Part shown: positions 1-9,124 of the stretch, in pieces
Numbering within the stretch: the first letter of the stretch is position 1
Layout of the letters: every line of letters starts with the position of its first letter
Assembly: GCA_016617785.1 (NCBI GenBank)
Contig: JADILM010000002.1
Span: 1,612,001 to 1,676,000 of the forward strand
Reading direction: 5' to 3'
From: Sporobolomyces roseus
Taxonomy: Eukaryota; Basidiomycota; Microbotryomycetes; Sporidiobolales; Sporidiobolaceae
DNA length: 64,000 nucleotides
Program-made: the position numbers and the translations under genes
Notes under the pieces: generated by a model
Database searches by the model: none
What the model saw: only the letters and a program-made list of their open reading frames with translations
What the model was told of the DNA's origin: nothing

Positions 1-2727
1 TTCGACAAAGCGGTATTCGGCGACTAGCTGTCGGAAGCTGGCGTGGAGATGAAGAGGAACCGACACGAGGAATTCTACAACTCGATCTTCGAGCCACTGT
101 GGGAACCGGGAGGGATTGTGAGGGGGAATCGATTGAGGGAGAGGGTCGGGTTGATGCGTCGGCGGAAGCGGATGCTTGCGGTAGTAAATCTTGCACTCGA
201 GTACGACAGCAGCGACGAAGGTCCCGAAGTTTCGAGGATTCGATCCACGCTCGACGAGACGGTAAGGTGAGAATTGCCAGTGAAGCGAGAGAATTCCGTT
301 TATCGTTTCGTTGATAGCAGGTGATTCGTTGAGCCAGACGTTCAGCAAAGAATTGAGCACGTTGACCAAATTGTGGTGAAAGTGGTGACCTTCCGGAATA
401 CCTTTGAGAGCGCACAAGTCAGTGTCGAGAGCGATAAAATGATCAGAAAGTAGGAGGCTCACCGGGGAAGAGTAGATTTCGAATAGTAGCGTCTTTGAGC
501 GGTAACGGGACTGCTGAGAGTGCATAGTCGAATTTCTTGATACCGTGTCCTTCTCGTAGAGCGCTCGAAGGTCCGTCGTCGTCTGGTTTCGATTTCGTCG
601 GTTGTTTCTTCTTCTGCTTCGGAGGAGCTTTGACGGGAGGGAGAGGGGCCATCGTTTGACTCTGAGTGGTGATGAGTTCTTCGGCGGTCTTCTTCTCCTC
701 TTGCCAGAAAGTACGAGAATCGGGTCCATTCTTGACGAGGTGATAGTTGAGTTGCAAGTTTGGAGGAGGTAGACGTCTGTTCTCTCTCGGTGTAGTCGAT
801 TGTCGGATCAACGAGCTGAACGGGTGGTTGTGCATTCCTTTGCGTCGGTAGATATCGTTCAGTTGTCGATTCGTTTCCTTTTCCACCCGTTCTTCCGCCG
901 CTTTCCTCCAAAGCTGCTTGTCGACCACTTCGTATTGATCGGTGAAGAGTCCAAGGAAAGTCGAGAGGAATAGTTGAAGGGAGAATTTGAATTCGGAAAC
1001 CTTGTCAGTGGGAAGGAATGTCTTGAACCACTCGTAAAGGTGTTGCTCGAAACCTCTGATATCGACTTTGACTTGCTGCTGGTCGACCATGATCGTCGTC
1101 GTGCCGCCTGGGATTCGAACCTCCTCGTACATTTCGAAGAATCTGACGTAGGAGTTGCAGAAGTCGAGGAGGACGAATTCTTGAGATTGTTTCGGCGTCC
1201 TTTTGTCGACTTCACGACCGGATCGAGCGATACCAGCAACCGTGTATCCGTAGAGACCATCGGTTTCGTCACATCCGGCAACGACCATCGCGATAGTTTG
1301 TGCGATTCTGTCGATGTAACCCCAGTCCGAAGAATGGTTGAATCGTTTCCTGAGATCGGTCGCTCGAGATGGGTGCGAGGAGGAGAGGCCGAGGATGTGG
1401 GATGCTGACCATTGGTCATTGAGACCTTGGTGGTCCGAGTCGGTTCCGACGATGAGCGAGAGATTCGGGAAGGGGGTATGAAGGAGGGACTCGATATCGG
1501 CGGCAGTAGGGAGCTTCGCGTGAGTAGGAGTCGCAGGGTTGATAGACGAGGAGGAGGAAGGAGGATGAGAAGAAGAAGGATGAACGGAAGAGGATTGCTG
1601 ATTCGAGGAGGAGTGCGAAGGAAGAGGAGACGGTTTCGAAGAAGGTGCTTGATACGAGTGGACGGGATAATTCGGGTGAGGGTATCGGCCTAGACTTGCA
1701 TCGCGACATACTGAATCGGCTTCACTTCGGGAAACTATCTGAATTGACCTTTGGTGGAGTTTCGTCGCTTTACGATGAATAAGCACTTGCAGAGGAGTAG
1801 GGTTGTTCGGTAGGCGCTACAGCAGGTACAGGATCAGTCTACGACGTCGATCACTCCGCGATAAGAGGTTGAGAAACGTACAAGCTCTTCTGGAGTAGTA
1901 GGAGAGAAAGCAGGGAATCGCGATTCCTCCTTTTGCATGTCGATCTCTGGATCACCCGCTGGGTCAGTACAACGAATGAAGTTGAACGAGCAAGAGAGAA
2001 TCAATAGTCGAAAGCTCACGTGGTATCGGTTGATTCTGACCTTTTCCTCCTCCTTCTCGATACTCCCGCTTCGCCTCTACTACAAGCTTCGCTCCTCTCG
2101 CTTTCGCTCCTGGATCATGTCTCGGTTCCTCAGCTATGTACTTCGTTGGTCTTCTTTTCGAAGGATGATCGTAAATGGAGTAACACGTTTTGATCGTGTG
2201 GATCTTCTCGATGAGATAGTCGAGTACGGCGTTATGCTTGCGAAGTTCGAGGAAGCGTCGTTCTTGGAGTAAGCTGGACCAGTCTTGACGGTTGGCAGCG
2301 AGGTGAGCGTAGAGAAGTCGATCCAAGTTGACGAAGAAGGGGAAGAGAACGTTCGAAACGTCGAGTACCAAACGATGAACTACTCTCGAGGACGAGAATG
2401 GATCAGCACAGAGAAGGGAAAGGCGTGTGGAAGGAGGGTTCCGAGAGACTCACGTTCCTCGCCAGGCGGTAAGCTCTCTAATATCCACTCAATGACCTCG
2501 TCTGCGTTATCCGACTTGAAGCTCCAAGGTTGATCAACATCTTCGAAACTGTCACCTCTGAATCCAGGAGGTACCGGTTGACCACCTCCCGTTGAACTCT
2601 CCCAATTCGCTTGACGTAAAACCTTGGTGATAATTCCCAACTTCTCCTCCTTGCTCCACTTGACAATCTGCTCCATGTTTCGTTTCGCTGCTGCATCGGT
2701 GGCTCGATGGAGTCCTGTGAGAGTCAT
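1..2727 (-). CDS. Unrecognised fungal protein, 3' end beyond window
   Basis: I do not recognise this protein. At least five exons join in frame. Exon 1 runs from the ATG at 2727 to about 2453. Later exons cover about 2370-2021, 1970-1890, 1815-464 and 434-1, and the last runs off the window without a stop. The joins use GTGAG or GTACGT donors with CTGAC-type branch points. The protein starts MTLTGLHRATD, has a charged helical segment (LLQERRFLELRKHNAVLDY), then a Ser/Pro-rich linker, then a long folded-looking part (SDWGYIDRIAQTIAMVVAG). A Lys-rich patch (KAPPKQKKKQPTKSK) follows and the tail continues past the edge. No signal peptide or membrane helix is evident. The exon chain is fairly secure; the function is unknown. 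Confidence 0.6.
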
Positions 2728-3722
2728 GACTGCTCAAGGATAGGAGAAGCTGAGGGAGAGAGGAAAGAGACGTGGTCGAAGGGTGCGAGAGCGATGAAGG
2801 CGAGAGGAGGGAGAGAGTAGAGAGAATAGATCGGGGGCCAGTGTGAGCGCTGGTTAAGTGTTTTGCTTGCGTAGTCGAGATAAGTAGTTTAGCTCGAGTT
2901 GAAAGCATGAGTTGTGAAAGAGAGAGGAAGGAGAAGAGAGGAATCTTTCTCTTTCTCGAGAGCAACGCTCATTTTCACCTTTCCCAGATCGACTCCTATG
3001 AGCTGCTTGGCATAATAGTACTTCTCACGCTCTAGCTCGGGCTCCTCTTGGGGCAAGGTCCTCTAGTTCTCTCAAACCTCTTTCCTTCCTTCCTCTCTCT
3101 TCTTCCCTACTCCCCTTTCCCCAGCGCTCGAGCGACATCTCGACGTTCGAAATCACGGCAAGATAGCATGTCGAGCCTACACACCAGACTCCAACGAAGA
3201 GAGCAAGTTCGCTCTCCTCAACTTTGTCGAGTTCGTTCAACAAGTCCATCAACGCTTCGTGAACCCGGAGGATTCGAGGAATATGCTTGTTGAGTATATT
3301 CACAACATCAGATGGTAGGTACATGACCTAGAGATGTAGCGAGATCGTCAGTGGGGCGTTTTGATGGAGAAGAATTCGCGGCATAAGCGAAGAGGGTGAA
3401 GGGCAGGAGACTCACGCTCGACGAGTATTCCTATGGTCTGAGTACACTCAAAGGAAGGGACCGTATGTGGTAGCAGTTAGGAGTGAGGGTAGACGAGGGA
3501 GGAGGTTATGCATGACTAGGACTATCTCGTGTTGGAATTACTCCAATCCCTGGCCTCAACTACTCGCTTTCCCCTATTCGACCGCTCTACTCGTTCATCA
3601 TGCTCCTCGGACTTCAAGCACCAAGATAACTCCACTACATCGTGCCACGATCGATTGATCACTTCTCGCCTCTACTCCCTTCTTCTTCGGTCTCGCATCT
3701 AACCTCCTCGTAACTCAGCAAG
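2728..3722. other. Gene-poor stretch with exon-like fragments
   Basis: About 1 kb with no complete gene that I can assemble. On the minus strand a canonical intron (GTGAGT donor near 3415, CCCACTGAC branch, CTCTAG acceptor near 3328) leads into an open segment at 3327-3185, and a second open segment lies near 3060-3005. They do not join in frame to the gene starting at 2727. The plus strand of the same segment is also open and protein-like. It may hold an unresolved small gene, a gene remnant or a UTR. Confidence 0.35.
3185..3327 (-). other. Exon-like segment, gene of origin unresolved
   Basis: Read on the minus strand, it follows a textbook intron end and encodes YLPSDVVNILNKHIPRILRV followed by HEALMDLLNEL. 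The pattern is loosely like the early helices of RhoGEF (DH) domains, but there is not enough sequence here for a whole domain. It ends at a GTGTGT or GTAGGC donor. The plus-strand reading is also open (it includes SKFALLNFVEFVQQVHQ) and has weak splice sites. Strand and function are therefore uncertain. Confidence 0.25.
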
Positions 3723-3907
3723 ATGGGACTCATAGACTCGCTAGGATCCGGCAAACACTCTACCTCGGCTGCAGAGAACAGTATACACGAGCACTTGCAA
3801 GGTGAGTTCGCTCCTTTCTCTCTGTCTCGCAGAAGTAGAGTTGACCTCTTCGATCTCTCACCGCAGCTTCCGAGCGTACTATCGTCTGTCGCGTTCAGAT
3901 CTCATGA
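3723..3907 (+). CDS. Possible very small two-exon gene
   Basis: An ATG in a good context (GCAAGATGG) begins MGLIDSLGSGKHSTSAAENS. A canonical intron follows (CAAG then GTGAGT, acceptor CACCGCAG near 3866). Spliced, it gives a peptide of roughly 40 residues ending at the TGA at 3905-3907; unspliced, the frame stays open to 3971. No family is recognised. It could also be the first exons of a longer gene or a transcript leader, so the call is weak. Confidence 0.25.
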
Positions 3908-4671
3908 ATCAGCTCGACTGGTCATCATCAAGCAGAAGAGAAGATTGGAGAAGTCAACCTTGACACTTTAGAGAAGTTCGAAGATTCTTCGAATTTTACC
4001 CTTCGCATATACTTGTATCCCTGTTTTACATGCCAAACAAGGTTCTACGCTTTCCTCTTTCCCCTCTACAATTGACAGCGACTAGGTTGAGAGTCTGCGG
4101 TCTGCTACCACGGCGTGAGACGGCAGAATCGAACAGGCCCTCGAGCAGGAAAGCGATTTATCGTGAGCTGTCGCGAGCACGCCGGTCCAGAACATGCTTG
4201 CTTGTGACTGGTGCTGGCTTGGTGAGCGGATTGAGAGATGTCCGAGCTAGACGTCCTGTGAGCGCGAGGTCGCTGCAAGCTTTCGACAGCAAGTCGAAGC
4301 GACGATCGAGCAGGATGCGATTCTAAAGGGCTCCTCGAGGCTCCGAAGGGGACACCCCTCGGAGGCTCGGTTCGAAGGGCCTCGATTTGAGGTGTTGCGG
4401 GCCTCCTAGGGTCTCCGTTTCAGCCTCTACGGCGAACCCGAGCTGAGGCTCGACCGATCCTCCGCTTCAGTCGGGTGTGTTAATTTCGGAGATTCAGAGG
4501 GCAATTTCTGCTCCTTCCAACCGCATCTTTGGGGCCCAAGAGCTACCAGTAGCTGTATGTTACCTCATAGATAGATTTATAGAGGCTTTAGTCGAATTTC
4601 AGCCTGAAATTACGAACCTCTCCTCCAACTCGCTTCCTTTCCGTCCTCTCCCCACTCTCCCTAATTCACAG
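3908..4671. other. Intergenic, partly GC-rich, upstream of proteasome gene
   Basis: No convincing gene. About 4080-4480 is more GC-rich than its surroundings and carries a 98-codon plus-strand frame (4030-4326) of Arg/Ser-rich, low-quality sequence that I do not call as a gene. Repeated GAGGCTC and GGGCCTC words and a strong hairpin lie at 4330-4470. The last 190 bases are AT-richer and pyrimidine-rich, as expected for the promoter and leader of the next gene. Confidence 0.5.
4337..4368. repeat. GC-rich near-perfect inverted repeat (hairpin)
   Basis: The left arm GAGGCTCCGAAGGGG (4337-4351) and right arm CCCCTCGGAGGCTC (4355-4368) pair around a 3-base loop, with one mismatch and one bulged A. 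Related GAGGCTC and GGGCCTC words recur over the next 100 bases. There is no T-run to suggest a pol III terminator and no full tRNA fold. Its role is unknown. Confidence 0.6.
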
Positions 4672-5943
4672 ATGCATCGCAACTCATACGACAACGACAA
4701 CTCTACCTTCTCACCCCAAGGTCGTCTGCACCAAGTTCGTTCTCTTCTTCCCTCCTGCTCAAAATGACGCGGCTAACCATCTCTCTCCCTCCCTATCTCA
4801 AGGTAGAGTACGCATTAGAAGCAGTGAAACAAGGTTCAGCATGTGTAGGACTTCGTTCAGACACTCACGTAATCCTCCTAGGTCTCAAAGTAACACTCTT
4901 ATCTCCATCTCGAAATTCGTCACCCTGTTACTGATTCAAAGGGTGGGACTATTTTAGAGGTCAACGGGTGAATTGGCGAGTTATCAAAAGAAGTTGATCA
5001 GGATCGACGATCATTTGGGAATCGCTATTGCTGGTTTAACTTCAGATGCTAGGGTTCTCTCGTATGTTCTTGCTCTACACTCTATACAAACATGTTTGTT
5101 GGCTGATCGAATCGAGTGGAATCCATACAGTAACTTTATGAGAACTCAAGCGATGAGTTCAAGAATGTTGTACAACCGTCCTTTACCTGTCAGTCGAATC
5201 GTAACTGCCATCGCAGACAGTAAGTTTTTCCACTTTTTCCCTCTCTCTCACTGTCGAAACTGAACATGGTTCCTATTGTTTGACAGAGGCACAAATCAAT
5301 ACTCAACATTACGGTCACCGACCTTACGGAGTAGGACTTTTGGTAGCAGGTTACGACGTTCGCTCAATCTCCCATTCTCCCATTTCTCGCACGCACTGAC
5401 CCACAAAGCTTTGGATATGAATAGGATAAAGGACCGCATTTATACGAGTTCTCCCCCTCCGGAAACTGTCTCGAATACTACGCCATGTCTATCGGAGCTC
5501 GTTCTCAATCGGCGAAAACTTACCTCGAAACTCACTACTCTTCTTTCCCTACGGCATCCCTCGAAGAATTGATCAAACATGGATTACACGCACTCCGAGA
5601 CACTTTACAACAAGACAAGGAATTGACAGTTGAGAATACGAGTTTGGGAATAGTTGGGTTAGGATCGGGGGTTGATGAGAGAGGTGGAATGAGTGGGGAA
5701 GGAAGTAAAGTTGAAGCGCCAATGGCGTTGGGGGAACAGCTGGGAAGTGGTACGAAGAAGGAACAGGAGAGGTTTAGTAAGTTTAGGATTGTCGAAGGAG
5801 AGGATTTGAAAAAGTATTTGGACAAGATGGACCCTAAGGACTCGCAGGAAGAGGATGGTGCCCCGGCACAGGTTAGACCAGCGACCGACGTTGCGGGAGG
5901 TGAGGCACCGGCGACGAGTGGAGAGGAAATGCAAACGGATTGA
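4672..5943 (+). CDS. PRE5: 20S proteasome subunit alpha type-1 (alpha6)
   Basis: Structural alpha-ring subunit of the 20S proteasome, acting in the nucleus and cytosol. The start MHRNSYDNDNSTFSPQGR matches the alpha-subunit N-terminal signature, with the YDND and SPQGR segments typical of PSMA1/Pre5. After splicing it continues HQVEYALEAVKQGSACVGL. Other family landmarks are GIAIAGLTSDAR, the YGRRPYGVGLL equivalent (YGHRPYGVGLLVAGYD) and MSIGARSQSAKTYLE. Five or six exons are seen. One exon break falls right after the QGRLHQ segment. The C-terminal tail from about residue 235 is longer and more acidic than the core, with Gly- and Glu-rich stretches, as in other alpha6 subunits. The TGA at 5941-5943 ends it. 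Family assignment is secure; alpha6 fits better than the other alpha types. Confidence 0.95.
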
Positions 5944-6139
5944 AAGAGGGAAAGGTAGTGCTTTTCTTTTGTAACGAAATGAATCTCGATAGCTGTAGAT
6001 TTTCCGCTTTGTCTCTGTGCTTTCATGCGATAGAGAGAGACTAGGAGCCGAAGGAGAGAGACGAGAAAGAGGAACGGAAATGATTTGTTACAACAACATT
6101 CTTTCATTTTCCATTCTATCGTCGATTCATGAACCCATC

Positions 6140-7555
6140 TCAGTGATCGTCTTCCTCTGTTCCAGGACAGTTCTCTTCTAGATCTTTCGAGTCGTTGTAC
6201 TGACACCCGCACCAAAAGCAATAGCTGTAGAGTCGATTCCAAAACGTCAGCACTCGATGAATCAGAAGAGCTGAGTCTCGAAAGGAGACTTACTGATAGT
6301 GATGTCGAAGGTAAGAGAGGGTCAAAGCCAATCTCGTACTGACCTGTGAGCCACAATCGCCGAACACATCAATCGCCATTCAAAAAAGGGTATGATGAAA
6401 CGAAAAGAAATCCGACTCACATCCATCGCAAACCATTCCTCCTCTTCCCTCTTCTCCTCACCCTCCCTCTCCTTCCTCTCTATCCTCTGTTCCTCCCTCT
6501 CCCTCTTCTCTCGTTCTTCAACCTCCTCATCCAATTCCACAACCGTCTCGTTCCTACCCCTCAAATAATCCAACTCACTTTTCTCCCTCCTCTCTTCACT
6601 AACCTTCTCCTGGACTTCCTCGCCATCTAATTCTTTATCCAACTTTTCAAACAATCTCTTATTCCTATATTTCGCTTCCTCCCTCTCTACCTCATCCGGA
6701 TCTAACCACATTGGATTACTTTCAATTCCTTGTCTCCTATCCAATTCCTCAAGAGTACGTCTACAAGATTTGAGGATACCAAAAGCACGTTTCTGATCGA
6801 TTGAGGATCGGATATGAGTCAGGAAGAGGTCGAGGTGTGGGAGTGGGGTCGAATCGATCGTGTGCGAAGTAGGAGCGGACGAGGAGGTACCGGGAGTGAA
6901 AGAGGGGTAGACTCGTGGTTTACGAGGTTGAGGGACTCCGAGACCCGTGCGACCTGGGAATGGGGAGAGAGTGAGTGAGGGGCAGGGAGAAAGGGAAACA
7001 AAGAAGACGTACCAGTTCGAATTTCGAATCGGATTGGTTCGTTTGCTCGTTTGGGTTCGAGTGTACTCGTCGACGCTGTTGTCGAAGTGGTGGTATCTGA
7101 GTTGGAGGAAGGTACAGAGGAAGTTGTAGAGGCGGGTGCGAAAGATGCTTTTGCGAAACCACCATTGTGTTTCGTAGATGACCCGGCATCTTGTTTACCT
7201 AACGAATCACCAGGTTTGAATCCCATAGCCCTATACTTGACTCTTTTGATCAGCTTCCTTCCCTCATTTACAATCGAGAGAGTAGACCACAATGAACATA
7301 CTTCATCATTTTCAACGCTTTACTCTCCCCTCCCCTCCCCTCTTGATCCCTCTCCGCTTTGTCCAATAAACTCGCAGCTAACCCTTGATCCCGCTTCTCT
7401 TCTTCTATTTGTTTCCTACTCTTGTTGCGACCTTTGAGTTCAGATTCGATTTGTTTGCGTTTACGACGCTCTGTGTAGGATAATTCTGTTTGAGGGGCGG
7501 GAGGGAGGTCGAGTAAGAAACGAGGGTCGTCAAAGTCGGGTTCGGAATCGGACAT
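6140..7555 (-). CDS. G-patch domain protein, GPATCH11/CCDC75-like
   Basis: The protein starts MSDSEPDFDDPRFLLDLPP, followed by a charged helix (ERRKRKQIESEL). An intron (GTATGT near 7290) then leads into a G-patch, YRAMGFKPGDSLGKQDAG, continuing to EPIRFEIRTGRTGLG. Glycine-rich G-patch motifs usually bind and activate DEAH-box RNA helicases. Next come a Ser/Thr linker, a long Glu/Arg coiled coil (about 6740-6420) and a final exon with YCFWCGCQYNDSKDLEENCPG, which matches the Cys-containing C-terminal motif of GPATCH11. The TGA lies at 6140-6142. N-terminal helix, G-patch, coiled coil and Cys motif together identify the family well. A role in pre-mRNA splicing is inferred from the family. Its start faces the J-protein gene across a 269-base shared upstream region. 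Confidence 0.85.
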
Positions 7556-7824
7556 TGATTGGAGAAAGGAGGGGGGAGGGAAGAGAGAGGGAAATGCGGT
7601 GAAAGGTTGGAGGGAGGTGAGAGGAACGTCGATTGAACCGTCTTGCTAGTCTTTGATTTGAGCTATTTCCTAGCTACCTCCTGATAAGTCAGTAATAGGC
7701 AAAGTGAAGTAGAAGAGATGGAAGTGATTGACGTCGTTGTTTCAATTTTGATCATTAAAATCGCTGTCCTCCCTTTCTACCACCATCTTGCACTGCTCGA
7801 TCCAAATCCAGAGCTCTTGATCGA

Positions 7825-8843
7825 ATGCTCTTCTCTTCCCCTAGCGCGTTCCTGCGCTCATCTACTCCCCTCCTCCGACCTCAACTCCCTTTCCTCGCTT
7901 CTCCTTCCTCGTTCTCTCCACTCCGTCGTCATTATGCCTCACCCTCCATCTCTGCCGATCAAGATCACTATCAAAACTTGGGAGTACCCCCTACCGCAAC
8001 TCGTAAACAAATTAAAGATAAATTCTATGAAGTAACTTCCACTCTCATCTCTCTCCTTTAGAAGATCGTTAGACTCATCAACTCGTTTTCGAAGTGATTT
8101 TTTTAGTTATCAAGGAAATATCATCCAGATGCACCTTCAACTTCAAGTATGACACCAGACGAACGAACTTCTCGATTCCAACAATTATCTCAATCTTACT
8201 CTGTCCTGTCCGATCCGAATTCAAGGAAATCTTATGATCTCTCTCGAGGAGGAGGAGGTAGCGGTTATATGGGACACGGTAGACGATCGAGACATCACTC
8301 TGGGTACACTTCTGCATCGGGAGGATTCGGCTACGCAGGAGGATCAGGTTCTCAAACGAGTTCGAATGAAGAAAGGCGTCAATCTGCGAATTACGCATGG
8401 CAACATCCAGCACGAGGTCAATCGGCGGGTAGTACTGCTAGTCAAGAAGCTAGTTCGAGAAACGATCCGTTTGCGACGAGAGCGGCGAGGGGGGATGATC
8501 ATTTAGAGAGGTTTGCGAAGAGGGCTAGGATGAGACAGCAACAGACTATGGGGAGGGATGCACAACAAGCGAAAGATGGTCATTATAGAGCTGGGACTGC
8601 AGTGTTTGGGAGAGCGAAAGCGGAGGAGGAGAGTAGGTTGATCAATGATTCGAGTACTATGAGGAGTTCTCAGGTGCGGAGTCTTTTCTTCTTCTTCGAT
8701 CTCGATCCCTTGATTTGGACTGATCAAACTTGGAAGAGGTCTCGCAGGTCTTATTCGTGTTTGGTTCAGTCTTTATCATGGCTTGGTTATTCAGTGGAGG
8801 ACACGATCGACACGAACCAACAACGAAAAGGCGTACAGCTTGA
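7825..8843 (+). CDS. Mitochondrial-type J-domain (DnaJ) protein with C-terminal membrane helix
   Basis: The N-terminus MLFSSPSAFLRSSTPLL is Arg/Ser-rich, lacks acidic residues for about 40 residues and looks like a mitochondrial presequence. A J domain follows (QDHYQNLGVPPTATRKQIKD). An intron (GTAACT donor, TTTTTTTAG acceptor near 8108) interrupts it just before LSRKYHPDAP, which holds the HPD that stimulates Hsp70 ATPase. The rest is Gly/Ser-rich and then basic. A last intron (GTGCGG near 8674 to CTCGCAG near 8747) places VLFVFGSVFIMAWLFSG at the C-terminus as a single membrane helix, ending TTKRRTA. This suggests a membrane-tethered organellar co-chaperone; the compartment is inferred. It ends at the TGA at 8841-8843 and converges on the GT90 gene. 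Confidence 0.85.
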
Positions 8844-9124
8844 GAGAACCAGAGATCTCGCGCCCGCAATCTATTATATCATTCCCATCTCTCTCGAAGC
8901 TCGCGAGGTACTCGTCAAGACCTTCCAATTGAGAGAGAACGATGTATAACGAGAATGATCTTCCTTTGATCAATGCAGCTAAGAGATGAATGAACGATGA
9001 CTGAATGATGAATCCTTTCCTACAATACTGTAACGACTGAAACTTAAAACCGAATAAAGGAAAACGAAAGATACTGATTCTTTGAGAGGGAGAAAAACGG
9101 AAAAACGAAGCTCTATGTTTGCTT

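Noticed and set aside
443..465. Apparent stop shortly after the long minus-strand exon (FPGEPPTF)
   Set aside because: A GTGAG donor precedes it, and the next exon (IPEGHHFHHNLVNVLN) joins in frame across a CTGAC/AAAG intron end, so the gene continues to the window edge.
1108..1124. T-loop-like GGTTCGAATCCC on the minus strand, suggestive of a tRNA
   Set aside because: It lies inside a long coding exon (EEVRIPGG) and no matching A box, anticodon arm or acceptor stem can be folded around it.
4371..4384. GGTTCGAAGGGCC, another T-loop-like word
   Set aside because: No 5-base T-stem pairing and no upstream tRNA arms; it belongs to the GC-rich repeat-word region.
5535..6356. 273-codon minus-strand frame over the end of the proteasome gene
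   Set aside because: It is antisense to conserved proteasome coding sequence and has Ser/Leu-rich shadow composition. The real minus-strand gene here uses other exons ending at 6140.
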